Below are positions 32,506 through 41,138 of a DNA stretch of 46,357 nt, in pieces; positions within the stretch are counted from its first letter, which is position 1; the number at the start of each line of letters is the position of its first letter. Source of the DNA: an uncultured Clostridia bacterium (GTDB lineage Bacteria > Bacillota > Clostridia > Christensenellales > Borkfalkiaceae); NCBI GenBank assembly GCA_944342025.1, contig CALVMD010000012.1, positions 1 to 46,357 on the forward strand. The letters are read 5' to 3'. Made by a program: the position numbers and the translations under genes. The notes under the pieces were generated by a model. It made no database searches, was not told the DNA's origin, and saw only the letters and a program-made list of their open reading frames with translations.

Positions 32506-34335
32506 ATGAAAAGATATTCTTCCGTTATCGTATGGCTCGGCATCGTTGCCGTCATGTTCGTGCTTTTTGCCGTCCTACCGAATTTTCTCGACTCGGACGA
32601 ACCGCTGCGAAGAGACGATACCTATACCGTTCAGAATTACGAAGTGCGCTACGAACACGAGAGCGGCCGCACTTTTTCCGTAACAGAGACGATCACCGCC
32701 GTCTTCAACGAATATGGCAAGCACGGCATCATTCGCGATCTTCCTTATAACAGCGGCGAAGTGTACGGCGACATCTCTTCGGACGACGTTTTCGACGTTG
32801 AGATGTCGGGCGATTTCATCAGCGTCTACCTCGGCGACGCGAACGCAACGGCACCCGTCGGGGAACCTGTGACGTATACGCTGGAGTATACGTTCAAACT
32901 CCCCTCTTCGGCGGGACGCGACACGATCTACATCAATCTTATCGGCGGCGGTTGGACGACTGACATCGAAAACGCGGTTTGTACCCTCATATTGCCCGAA
33001 GAGCCGACCGGATCCGTTCTCGTCAACACCGACGACTTTACCGGAAACCATTCTCTCGACGGCAAAACGCTGACGGTGACGGCGAGCGGGCTTTCGCCCT
33101 TTACGCCCGTTACGGTACAATGCACGATGCCTTCCGGCACACTCGGCGGAATGTCGCCCGACGGCGGCGAAATTGCCGCGCTCCTCGTCGCGATCGCTTT
33201 CTTGGCGGCGGCCGTCGTCCTTGCGATCCTTTTTCCCAAGCACGATTTTACGCCCGTCGTCAATTTTACGCCGCCGAACGGCGCAAATCCGCTGCTCGTC
33301 GGCGCGATGATAGACGGAAGCGTACAAAACGGCGACATCACTTCGCTCATCTATTATTGGGCACACAACAAAAAACTGACTATCGACCTGACCAAAGAAG
33401 ACGATCCCGTCCTGCACAAGATCGGCGAATTGGAGGCCGACGCGCCCGAATATGAAAGGGTCGTTTTTGAACGCATCTTCGCCAAGGATGAAACGGTGGC
33501 GGTCTCGTCCCTTTCGAATACCTTCTATTCGGCTGCGTCAAAAGCAAAAAAACTTGCGGAAAAGCAATGCCCGAAGATGTTCTCCAAAAATTCGGCGCTG
33601 CTTGCGGCCGCAGTCCTGATCGTATCGGCGCTCTTCTGCTTTTTGACCGTGCTCCTGCGCGGCCTGCATATTTCCTCGTCCGTCACGGCCATCGGCGGCA
33701 TTTTGGCGGCAATCCCGCTGGCAGCGATCTTCGCGCTCGGCTATTGGTCGCTGAAAAACAGCCTGCGAGTCTCAAAACGGACACGGACCGGCATTCTGAT
33801 CGGTCAAATCGCCATCGCGGCGGTGTTTACGGCCGCGGTATTCCTGCTCGTCCCGCAGACGCTCGTCCTCGACGCTTTAAAGCCTTTCCTGTGCCTCTTA
33901 GCTGCGGGAACGGCGATCGCCGCGCCCTATTCTCTGCGTTTCAGGAAAGAATATGTCGAGGCGATGAACCCGATGCTCGGATTCCGCGAATTTATCCGTT
34001 TGGCCGAAAAAGACAGGCTGGAAATGATGCTCGCGGAAGATCCCGAATATTACTACAACATCCTGCCCTATGCGCAGGTCCTCGGCGTTTCGGACATCTG
34101 GGAAGAGAAGTTCAAGGACATCAAAATGGATCCTCCCGCATGGGCGATCGCCCCGAACAATACGCTGTTTGACTTTATGGTCTTCAATGCGGCGATGCGC
34201 ACCGCCACCCGCAGCATGGCAACGGCATTCGTTTCCCGCCCCGCATCCTCCGGAAGGAGCGGCGGCGGTTTCGGCGGAGGCGGCGGCTTCCACGGCGGAG
34301 GCGGTTTCGGCGGAGGCGGCGGCAGAAGCTGGTGA
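32506..34335 (+). CDS. DUF2207 (YciQ-like) membrane protein
   Basis: 609 residues. An N-terminal membrane anchor or uncleaved signal (5-28) is followed by an extracytoplasmic beta-rich domain (about 40-215) with YEVRYEHESGRTFSVTETITAVFNEYGKHGIIRDLP, the DUF2207 start. Helices follow near 225-245 and four more near 365-470. A cytosolic region comes next and then a low-complexity tail of about 35 Gly, Ser and Phe residues ending GGGGGRSW. The Gly-rich tail is a family feature. Function is unknown. It follows lemA by 18 bases and is co-transcribed. Confidence 0.9.
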   Translation: MKRYSSVIVWLGIVAVMFVLFAVLPNFLDSDEPLRRDDTYTVQNYEVRYEHESGRTFSVTETITAVFNEYGKHGIIRDLPYNSGEVYGDISSDDVFDVEMSGDFISVYLGDANATAPVGEPVTYTLEYTFKLPSSAGRDTIYINLIGGGWTTDIENAVCTLILPEEPTGSVLVNTDDFTGNHSLDGKTLTVTASGLSPFTPVTVQCTMPSGTLGGMSPDGGEIAALLVAIAFLAAAVVLAILFPKHDFTPVVNFTPPNGANPLLVGAMIDGSVQNGDITSLIYYWAHNKKLTIDLTKEDDPVLHKIGELEADAPEYERVVFERIFAKDETVAVSSLSNTFYSAASKAKKLAEKQCPKMFSKNSALLAAAVLIVSALFCFLTVLLRGLHISSSVTAIGGILAAIPLAAIFALGYWSLKNSLRVSKRTRTGILIGQIAIAAVFTAAVFLLVPQTLVLDALKPFLCLLAAGTAIAAPYSLRFRKEYVEAMNPMLGFREFIRLAEKDRLEMMLAEDPEYYYNILPYAQVLGVSDIWEEKFKDIKMDPPAWAIAPNNTLFDFMVFNAAMRTATRSMATAFVSRPASSGRSGGGFGGGGGFHGGGGFGGGGGRSW

Positions 34336-34381
34336 CCGCACGGTCTCGGGCGGCCTTTCCGGATCAATCTTATACTGCGAC

Positions 34382-34425
34382 AGGCGGCGCGAACAATGTT
34401 CGCGCCGCCTTGATTTTATTCATTT
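34382..34425 (+). terminator. Terminator after lemA-DUF2207
   Basis: A GC-rich 13- to 14-bp stem (34382-34395 with 34397-34410, tight loop) followed by TTGATTTTATTCATTTTTA. Bases 34426-34562 hold no gene that I can see. Confidence 0.82.
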
Positions 34426-34562
34426 TTATTTTTCCGCGCCCGTGCCGCCGCAGTCGGAAATGCCGCATGTCCCCCGACGGACAGACGGCGTTTTTTATCG
34501 CCCCTTGTGCCCGGATGCTTCTTTTACCCGTCATACCGCAGCGTCTGTTAAGCCGTTTTCCG

Positions 34563-35480
34563 TCATGCCCCGCTCTGCACGCGGATAGAAAGGGAAAAGA
34601 GAACCTTTTCTCCCGCACCGATCTCGCTGTATGCGAATCCGCCGTCCAACTCCGTCGTGCAAGGCTCTAACCCCAAGGCGTAATCGCCCGCCGCCATGCT
34701 CTTCCACTCCACGAAATGCGGGAGCGTATCGCCCGACCATTCGAGAGAAAACGTTTTGCCGAGCGCCGCGTTTTTCAGTGAAATGCGAGGCGTTTTCAGT
34801 TTCAGGAAATAACACATCTCCTCTTCGTTCGGCACGGGCGCCTTCATCCCGCACCTGCTTTCGGCGTACCGTGCCGCCCACGACGTACGCGGAACAACTT
34901 CCTCCGCATCGTCAAAAAGCCGTGCGCCCGCGTCCAGCATGGGATACCCCACGTTGACGTGATACAAAAGGCAATAATTTTCCGTGCGCGTACCCCTGTT
35001 TTCCGGCGTGTCCGAAATTTCCAGCGTATCCGACCCTATTGCCGAAAACACGCGGCGGCGGAAGACCAGGTTTTTGCCGAACAGCTCCGTCTCGGAAATT
35101 TCCGCCTCGATGAGGATCCCCTCTTTTGAGCATTCCGCGCGCGTCACCTTTGCGGGCGCGTTGTGATGGGTACCGTGCAGTTCGAAACCGTCTCTGCCGC
35201 CGACGCTGTCCAGCCCGCAGGTATAGAGCATGCCGCCCTCGAAGCGGTTTGCAAACGGTATCTCCCGCGCGGTAAAGCCGTTTTTGCTGATAAACGAAAT
35301 GTTCTGCCCCTCGTGATACAGCTGCATCACGTCCAACGCCTTGCTCTCATTGAGCAAAAAGCGCAATTTACCGTTGTCGCAGTCGAGAACGCGCAGACCG
35401 CGCTCCGGCCCTTCCGTCAGCTCATAGCGGCGGACTGAGGCGACCTGCATAAAATTGGAAATCCGTCCGTCCATATTCAT
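34563..35480 (-). CDS. DUF4432 / aldose-epimerase-like protein
   Basis: 305 residues related to galactose mutarotases through the DUF4432 group. GLRVLDCDNGKLRFLLNESKALDV near the N-terminus, FEGGMLYTCGLDSVGG and ELHGTHHNAPA (about 95-110) match the conserved region, and EWKSMAAGDYALGLEPCTTELDG forms the C-terminal active-site strand with a likely catalytic Glu. It may interconvert anomers or epimers of the sugar handled by the operon; this is inference. AAGGAG lies three bases before ATG 35480 and nine before ATG 35474, so either may be used. It is the last gene of the kinase-isomerase-aldolase operon. Confidence 0.8.
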   Translation of the reverse strand: MNMDGRISNFMQVASVRRYELTEGPERGLRVLDCDNGKLRFLLNESKALDVMQLYHEGQNISFISKNGFTAREIPFANRFEGGMLYTCGLDSVGGRDGFELHGTHHNAPAKVTRAECSKEGILIEAEISETELFGKNLVFRRRVFSAIGSDTLEISDTPENRGTRTENYCLLYHVNVGYPMLDAGARLFDDAEEVVPRTSWAARYAESRCGMKAPVPNEEEMCYFLKLKTPRISLKNAALGKTFSLEWSGDTLPHFVEWKSMAAGDYALGLEPCTTELDGGFAYSEIGAGEKVLFSLSIRVQSGA

Positions 35481-35495
35481 TTACTCCTTTTCAAC

Positions 35496-35518
35496 GGGGC
35501 GCCGCAATGCGGCGCCCC
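35496..35518 (-). repeat. Intergenic GC hairpin between aldolase and DUF4432 genes
   Basis: A perfect 10-bp stem with a 3-base loop and no minus-strand T-run. It may stabilise or separate the upstream part of the mRNA rather than terminate it. Confidence 0.6.
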
Positions 35519-35524
35519 TGCCCG

Positions 35525-36370
35525 TTACAGATTGCTGAAAACTTTTAACGTCGTCAGCGCGTTCTCTTCCATCGCCTTCTGCGCGGAGAGCGCCATGTCA
35601 TGGAAAAAGCCCGTCGGCTCCTTTTCCGCATGCGCCTTTGCCTCCGCGTATCCCGCATAGGACATATAACTGAAATAGTTGATCTTATTGATGCCGCGGC
35701 GGATGACCTCGCGGTATTCTTCATGCGAAATGCCGCTGCCGCCGTGCATGACGAGGGGAATATCCGTCTTTTCGCGCACCTTCGTGATGACGTCCATGTT
35801 CAGGACCGGTTTGACCTTATAGATGCCGTGCGCCGTGCCGAAAGCGACGGCGAGCGCATCCACGCCCGTCTTTTTGAGATAGTCGGGCACGAGGTCGGGA
35901 TCGGTGTACAGATCTTCGGGGCGCTCCTCCCCGCCGCCCGCGCCGCCCTCGCGGTTGGGGAGCCTCCCAAGCTCCGCCTCGACGTCGACGCCGTGCGCAT
36001 GCGCGTAGTCGACGACTTCGCGCGTGCCCTTCGCATTCTCTTCGTACGGAAGCGTCGAATAGTCGATCATGACCGAAGTGAACCCGAGCGCGATCGCCTT
36101 TTTGCAATAAGAAAAATCTTCGCCGTGGTCAAGATGCACGCACACGGGCACTTTGCTGCGTTTGGCAAGCTCGAGCATCACGGGACCGATTTTATCCAGC
36201 GGTGCGACGGACTCGTGCAGCTGCGCGTGTGAACAGATGACAGGCACGTTCAGCGTTTCCGCCGCATCCAGCACAGCGAGCAGACATTCGAGGTTGGGCG
36301 TATTGAACGCCCCGACCGCCGCTTTTTTCTTTTTGGAAATTTCAATGACTTCTCTCAATGACGCTAACAT
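35525..36370 (-). CDS. Class II (zinc) ketose-bisphosphate aldolase family protein
   Basis: 281 residues of the Fba/GatY/KbaY TIM-barrel family, which cleaves ketose 1,6-bisphosphates or related sugar phosphates to DHAP and an aldehyde. The general-acid Asp and first zinc His are in CVHLDHGEDF. Further ligands lie in DVEAELG, AFGTAHGIYK and VMHGGSGIS, and DINxx-type phosphate contacts are in INYFSYMSYAG. Substrate stereochemistry (tagatose, fructose or a deoxy sugar) cannot be read directly. The gene starts three bases after the isomerase stop with GGAG upstream, placing it third in a kinase-isomerase-aldolase series. Confidence 0.9.
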   Translation of the reverse strand: MLASLREVIEISKKKKAAVGAFNTPNLECLLAVLDAAETLNVPVICSHAQLHESVAPLDKIGPVMLELAKRSKVPVCVHLDHGEDFSYCKKAIALGFTSVMIDYSTLPYEENAKGTREVVDYAHAHGVDVEAELGRLPNREGGAGGGEERPEDLYTDPDLVPDYLKKTGVDALAVAFGTAHGIYKVKPVLNMDVITKVREKTDIPLVMHGGSGISHEEYREVIRRGINKINYFSYMSYAGYAEAKAHAEKEPTGFFHDMALSAQKAMEENALTTLKVFSNL

Positions 36371-36373
36371 GTC

Positions 36374-37768
36374 TCACTCCTCTATGCTGACGATATCGTA
36401 GCCCAGATAGGTGGCAAACGCCTCTTCGAGCACCTCTTTCATGTGCCCGACGCCCACCGTGGTGTGGTGTTTGAACCCGCCGCGTGCAAGGCGCAGGAGC
36501 TTGTTCTGCAGATCGGGGATCTCTGCCACGCCGCCGCAGCCGAAGAATTCCTTTTCGATGGGCTCGCCCGTAAAGCGCGCCTCGCTCGCATATACTTTGA
36601 GTTTTCCGTTTTCGGTAAAGCAGTTGGAGAAAGTCATATCGAACGCGGCGATCCTGCCCTCGTTGCTGCCCCAGCCCGAACCGGGGTCGCCTTTTGCGAA
36701 CATCTTGTGTTCAGTTACGGTACCTTTGCCCGCCATGAGAGACTGCGCGACAGGCCCGCAGTGGAAGAGGATGACCTTGTTTTCGTCCTCGCCGTAGTTA
36801 TTGTTCCAGTCGAGGCACGCCGTAGGCTTGCCGCTCGCAAGGTTCATTGCACGCATGGTGATGGCAGAACAGAGGTCGATCTCGCAGGAGCAGACGATGC
36901 CGCGGTCGTTGAGTTCCGATATGAGCACGCACGGACAGACGCGCAAAATCGTTTCCATCTCGTTCCAGCACCTGAGCGTGATCGCGTCCAGCTTGTATTC
37001 TTCGATATATTCGTCGATGACGACGGAGATCTTTGCGAGCGTCAGCTTGTTCTTTTCGGGCACATGCGAAAAATCCGTATAGCTTTCCAGCCGCTTGACC
37101 TTGGCGAGCACCGCCTTGTCGTCGTCCTTCTTCTGCCCGACCTTGAACACGAGCTCGGAAAGATCGAAGCTCTCCACGTTGATGCCGTAGCGCTGCAAGG
37201 TCACTTCGTCGAAGCGCACCGTCTTGAACGCCGTCGTCCGCGCCCCGATGCAGCCGAGGTTGAACCGGCGCATGCCCTTGACTACGCGGCAGATCGCGGC
37301 AAAATCGTCCAGATTTTGGCGGAACGCCTCGCTCAAAGGGTGAACGACGTGCGGTTTCATCACCGTGAACGGGATCTTGTACTGATAGAACACGTCCGTC
37401 ACGGAGAATTTTCCGCAGAAGGCGTCGCGGCGGTGCGCGAAGTCCATTTTTCCGATCTCGTCGGGGTACGCCTGCATGAGAATGGGCACATTCGCGTCCT
37501 GCAATGCCGCCGCCGCGCCGTTTTCGTCGATGAAGATGGGCATGCACAGAATGACGCCGTCGTACTCCCCCTCGTGGCTTTTCAGCCAGTCGTGGTACAG
37601 CCTGCCCTCTTCGCGCGTTTCCACCGCGCCGTAACGGGTCGCGTTCTCGTCCATCGCCAGATACTCGTACCCTGCGTCGGTGACTGCCTTGATCATATCC
37701 GCGCGAGCGCCCGCGATGAGTTCTGCGGGCATAAACCCGCGGTTGCCGAAATACAATACGAATTTCAT
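36374..37768 (-). CDS. L-fucose isomerase-like sugar isomerase (second paralogue)
   Basis: 464 residues of the FucI/AraA fold. The candidate metal ligands are Glu296 (SCEIDLCSA), Asp320 (CLDWNNNY) and His434/435 (GFKHHTTVGVGH), the same triad as in the paralogue at 3108-4601. Overall similarity to that protein is low, so the two probably serve different sugars. A conserved CWNE (267-270) precedes the Glu ligand region. It starts one base after the kinase stop and ends three bases before the aldolase gene. Substrate is unproven; L-fucose, D-arabinose and related aldoses are candidates. Confidence 0.85.
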   Translation of the reverse strand: MKFVLYFGNRGFMPAELIAGARADMIKAVTDAGYEYLAMDENATRYGAVETREEGRLYHDWLKSHEGEYDGVILCMPIFIDENGAAAALQDANVPILMQAYPDEIGKMDFAHRRDAFCGKFSVTDVFYQYKIPFTVMKPHVVHPLSEAFRQNLDDFAAICRVVKGMRRFNLGCIGARTTAFKTVRFDEVTLQRYGINVESFDLSELVFKVGQKKDDDKAVLAKVKRLESYTDFSHVPEKNKLTLAKISVVIDEYIEEYKLDAITLRCWNEMETILRVCPCVLISELNDRGIVCSCEIDLCSAITMRAMNLASGKPTACLDWNNNYGEDENKVILFHCGPVAQSLMAGKGTVTEHKMFAKGDPGSGWGSNEGRIAAFDMTFSNCFTENGKLKVYASEARFTGEPIEKEFFGCGGVAEIPDLQNKLLRLARGGFKHHTTVGVGHMKEVLEEAFATYLGYDIVSIEE

Positions 37769-37769
37769 C

Positions 37770-39242
37770 TCAATAAAACTCCTTTACCGTCCGATAGATT
37801 TTTTTGTATCTTCTATATTGCTCCCCGTATGCGGCATGCGCCGCCTTGTCGGGGAGATATTCGCCCGCATACTGCACGAAGATCTTTGCCGCTTCCGCAA
37901 GGTCTTTCGCCGCGCCCGCCGCCGCGGCCTGCAACATCGCGCAGCCGCACAATCCCCCTTCGGAAGAGCGCAGCGTGCGGAAAGGGATATTCTGAATGTC
38001 CGCTTTCAGGCGGAGCCATTTCTCGGAATTTGCGCCGCCGCCCGTCGCGACCGCAGATTGGATGCGGATGCCGTACCGTTTGACCGTTTCGGCGTTCAGC
38101 CGCATCTCCATCGCCGTGCCTTCCAGGATGGACTTGTATACGTCTGAATCGGATGCGGAAACGGTGAGATTCAGCATCGCGCCCTTCGCGTTGATGTTCT
38201 GATACGGCGTCGCCGCCCCCGCAAAGTACGGCAGCGTCAGAATGTCCGTAGGGCCTTCGCGCATCCCCTTTTCGATATAGGCAAAAAAGGACTCTTCTTC
38301 CCCCTTATATCCGTGCAGAAGAGCGTTTTTGAACCAGTTGACGAGCAGCCCGCTCGAATAGTTGAACATGTATGTGCAGTACAGCCCGTCCACCGCATAC
38401 GGAACGACGGGATACCCTTGCTTGCCCATGCGGACATCGGCGGAAACGGCGTCAAAGACCGCCGTCATGCACTCGACCGTGCCCAACCCGTCCACCGCGT
38501 CGCCCGCTTTTACCGCGCCCGCGCCGAGCGCCGAGCAGATCTGATCGTGCGAACCAAGGACAAGTGTCACGTCGTCCGTGATGCCGAGCTCTCTCAGCAA
38601 AGCCTTTTTCACTTTCCCGACAATGCTACCTGTCGGCCGTGGTACGGAAAAAAGAGATACGTCCACCCCGAAAGCGGACAAAACTTTTTGATCGAACGCG
38701 CGCTCCGCGATATGGAACGCGCCCGTGCGCGCGGCGAGGCCGTAATCGACGGCGCGTTCGCCCGTGAGAAGATAGCCTAAATAATCGCAGATGAGAAGGA
38801 TCTTATCCGCCCTTTCAAACACCTCGGGCGCATGTTTTTTGATCCATAAAAGCTTGGAAAGAGAGAACATGCTCTGCGGCAAAACACCGACGCGGGCGTA
38901 CAACTCCTCCGCACCGAATTTTTGCAAAATCTCTTCCGCCTCTTCCTCTCCGCGAGGGTCGGTGTAGAGCATGGGCAAAAACAAAACGTCGCCGTCTTTG
39001 TCCAACAGAACGAACGATTCGCCGAACGTTGAAATGCACATCGAGGAAAATCCGCCCCGCATTGCGGCAAAGCGCATCATCTCTTTGACGCGCGAAAAGA
39101 CCCCCGCAACGTCGACGTATTTCTCCCCGTCCCGTTCCAGAAGCGGATATTCCTCGCTCTTATAAGCGAGGATTTCTCCCCTCTCCGAAAAAAGCTGGCA
39201 CTAGCAGCAGGTCGTGCCCACATCCAGGCTCAAAAAGTTCAT
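37770..39242 (-). pseudogene. FGGY-family carbohydrate kinase with in-frame amber codon 14
   Basis: Read from ATG 39242 the gene encodes 490 positions, the normal FGGY length. It begins LSLDVGTTCC, then TAG (39201-39203), then CQLFSERGEILAY in the same frame. The amber codon falls where the conserved Lys of the phosphate loop stands in xylB (GTSGTK), and one base change (AAG to TAG) explains it. GGAGG lies eight bases before the ATG. Downstream the frame is intact: LGSHDQICSALGAG with the catalytic Asp, and ATGGGANSEKWLRLKADI. The QMHG motif of xylulokinases is replaced by STFGES, so another sugar is expected. A start at 39080 would lose the whole loop. Either a recent nonsense mutation, suppression, or a sequence error. 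Confidence 0.85.
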
Positions 39243-39274
39243 GCGGACGTCCTCCGTCTCTTTTTTTCGTCCCC

Positions 39275-39280
39275 ATTATA
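39275..39280 (-). promoter_or_regulatory. -10 box of the sugar operon
   Basis: Minus-strand TATAAT with no recognisable -35 seventeen or eighteen bases upstream, the pattern of an activator-dependent promoter. The divergent AraC-type gene supplies a candidate activator. Confidence 0.5.
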
Positions 39281-39281
39281 C

Positions 39282-39310
39282 TTGCTTTTTCCTCTGCGAT
39301 ATAGTATCAT
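39282..39310 (+). promoter_or_regulatory. Promoter of the PocR-AraC regulator gene
   Basis: TTGCTT (39282-39287), 17-base spacer, TATCAT (39305-39310). It lies within a few bases of the opposing operon -10 box, so binding at one would affect the other. Confidence 0.6.
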
Positions 39311-39351
39311 TTGTATAAAAATATGGTAATTTCGTATCGGAGTTTACGCAT

Positions 39352-40149
39352 ATGAAAGACTACGACCTGCAAAAGATGCGGGAACTGCTGCACGACTTCT
39401 ACAACCTGACAAATATGAAGATCTGCATTTACGACAGTGCGGAAAACGAGCTTTGCTACTATCCCGAAAAGCTGACGCCGTTCTGCCGTACTCTTCGCGA
39501 AGATGAATTTGCGGACGAAAAGTGCCGTGCGTGCGACAGGCGCGCCTTTGCCGAGTGCAAAAGGACGCACCGCCGCGCCGTGTATACCTGCCACGCGGGG
39601 CTTGTGGAGTGCTTTTCCCCCATTTTATACAACGACAATATCATCGGATATATCGTCATCGGGCAGATACGCCCGAAAGATGGCAAGCCGCGGCAAGAAA
39701 ATGCCGCTCTGCAAAAGCTGTATGAGAAACTCCCCACGGCGGATATGGACAAGATCAGCTCTGCCATCCATATCCTCGACGCGTGCGCGGGCTATGAGTA
39801 CCTGAAAACGCTCGTTTCCGATTACGATGCGCGCATCGACGCGCGCATCGCGGCATACATCGAAGAAAACCTGACGGGCGATCTGTCCGTGGCGGCGCTG
39901 TGCCGCAAATTTCACCTTTCACGCGCCGAACTGTACTCTCTTTTCCGGGAATATTTCTCCTCCTCCGTTGCGGATTTCGTCAAAAACAGGCGCCTGCAAA
40001 CGGCGCGGAGATTTTTGGAACAAACGCGCCTCCCCGTGAATAAAATAGCGCAGCTATGCGGCATCTCCGATTATAATTATTTTTCCAAGCAGTTCAAAAA
40101 GGCTTTCGGTCTGTCCCCTACGGAGTGGAAAAAACGCGCACAAGTCTGA
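39352..40149 (+). CDS. AraC-family regulator with PocR sensory domain
   Basis: 265 residues. Residues 1-140 resemble the PocR ligand-binding domain. It carries the cysteine/histidine cluster DEKCRACDRRAFAECKRTHRRAVYTCHAGLVE, which may bind metal or ligand, then FSPILYNDNIIGYIVIGQ. Residues 165-265 hold two AraC helix-turn-helix motifs: LSVAALCRKFHLSRAELYSLFREYF and LPVNKIAQLCGISDYNYFSKQFKKAFGLSPTEWKK. It is divergent from the kinase-isomerase-aldolase operon with 109 bases between, and most likely activates it when the sugar or an intermediate is present. GGAG lies nine bases before the ATG. Confidence 0.9.
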   Translation: MKDYDLQKMRELLHDFYNLTNMKICIYDSAENELCYYPEKLTPFCRTLREDEFADEKCRACDRRAFAECKRTHRRAVYTCHAGLVECFSPILYNDNIIGYIVIGQIRPKDGKPRQENAALQKLYEKLPTADMDKISSAIHILDACAGYEYLKTLVSDYDARIDARIAAYIEENLTGDLSVAALCRKFHLSRAELYSLFREYFSSSVADFVKNRRLQTARRFLEQTRLPVNKIAQLCGISDYNYFSKQFKKAFGLSPTEWKKRAQV

Positions 40150-40160
40150 TCTTTCGATCG

Positions 40161-40196
40161 CAAAGCGCCCGCGCGGTAACCCGCGCGGGCGCTTTG
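40161..40196 (+). terminator. Terminator-like hairpin after the regulator gene
   Basis: A perfect 16-bp stem (40161-40176 with 40181-40196), loop TAAC. The U-tract is short (CTTTGATT), so efficiency is uncertain. Confidence 0.65.
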
Positions 40197-40232
40197 ATTC
40201 GGCCGGTGCTTTATTCTGTTTATAAACACAAC

Positions 40233-40259
40233 GCCCGCCGCCGAGTTTCGGCGGCGGGC
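40233..40259 (-). terminator. Terminator-like hairpin after deoC
   Basis: A perfect 12-bp GC stem (40233-40244 with 40248-40259) followed on the minus strand by GTTGTGTTTATAAAC. Confidence 0.65.
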
Positions 40260-40277
40260 TGATTTTGCCATAAAATA

Positions 40278-41135
40278 TTATTCTTTTTTGATGCCGTCGG
40301 CGATCTCGACGCCCGAACTGGTCCCCACCCTGTCGGCGCCCGCGTCCACCATCTCGCGGAACTGCTCGGCGTTTTTGATGCCGCCGGAAGCCTTCACGCG
40401 GCAGGCACCCTTGACCGTCTGCTTCAGAAGGCGCACATCTTCCGCTTTCGCGCCCGCACCGAAATAGCCCGTACTCGTCTTGACAAACGCCGCTCCCGCG
40501 TCGCGCGCGCATTCGGCGGCCTTGATCATCTCGTCGCGCGTCAGAAGAGACGTTTCGATGATGACCTTGACGGGGCAATGCTTTGCCGCCGCCACTACCT
40601 TTTTGATCTCCTTTTTCACATAGCCGTAGTCCCCGTTTTTGATCGCGGAAATGCTGGCGACCATATCGATCTCGTCCGCGCCGTCGGCGATGGCGCGCTT
40701 GGTCTCGTACACTTTCGTCTCCGTCTTGTTTTCGCCCATGGGAAACCCGACGACGCACGCAATTTTAATAGCCTGCGCGTCTTTGAGGCAGCGGAAGCAC
40801 TCGTCTACATACACCGGCTGAACGCAGACCGAATAAAAGCCGTACTCTTTCGCCTCGCGGCAGAGCCTGCGGATGTCCTCGCGCGTCGCCGTCTGTTTGA
40901 GGAGAGTATGGTCGATCATTTTCAGAAGCCGCTTGATCTCGAGAATTTTTTTCTGACGGCGGAATTCTTCGAACTCTTCCCGCTCGTCCGCACTGATGCG
41001 GAGCGGATCCTTCTCTTCGGTCGCAGGAGCCTTTTGTTCCGTTCCGCTCTCTTTAATCTCTTCCTTTTCCTCTTCGGCCGTTTTTACTTTGACCTCGGTC
41101 TCTTCGGGTGCATCCGCCCTCTTTTTTCCGAACAT
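40278..41135 (-). CDS. deoC: Deoxyribose-phosphate aldolase with charged N-terminal extension
   Basis: Class I aldolase cleaving 2-deoxyribose-5-phosphate to acetaldehyde and glyceraldehyde-3-phosphate. The Schiff-base Lys219 is in AFVKTSTGY, Lys248 in VKASGGI is the proton-relay lysine, and EIDMV holds the conserved Asp. The aldolase core spans about 70-285. Residues 1-68 are an extra Glu/Lys-rich segment, probably disordered or coiled coil, not found in ordinary DeoC proteins (about 220 residues). The long start is credible: the ATG lies three bases after the pdp stop and has GGAG upstream. It works with pdp in deoxynucleoside salvage. Confidence 0.93.
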   Translation of the reverse strand: MFGKKRADAPEETEVKVKTAEEEKEEIKESGTEQKAPATEEKDPLRISADEREEFEEFRRQKKILEIKRLLKMIDHTLLKQTATREDIRRLCREAKEYGFYSVCVQPVYVDECFRCLKDAQAIKIACVVGFPMGENKTETKVYETKRAIADGADEIDMVASISAIKNGDYGYVKKEIKKVVAAAKHCPVKVIIETSLLTRDEMIKAAECARDAGAAFVKTSTGYFGAGAKAEDVRLLKQTVKGACRVKASGGIKNAEQFREMVDAGADRVGTSSGVEIADGIKKE

Positions 41136-41138
41136 CGT

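Noticed and set aside
39201-39203. Global reassignment of TAG in this organism
   Set aside because: TAG ends pdp and the second chrA half at normal protein lengths, so it functions as a stop codon.
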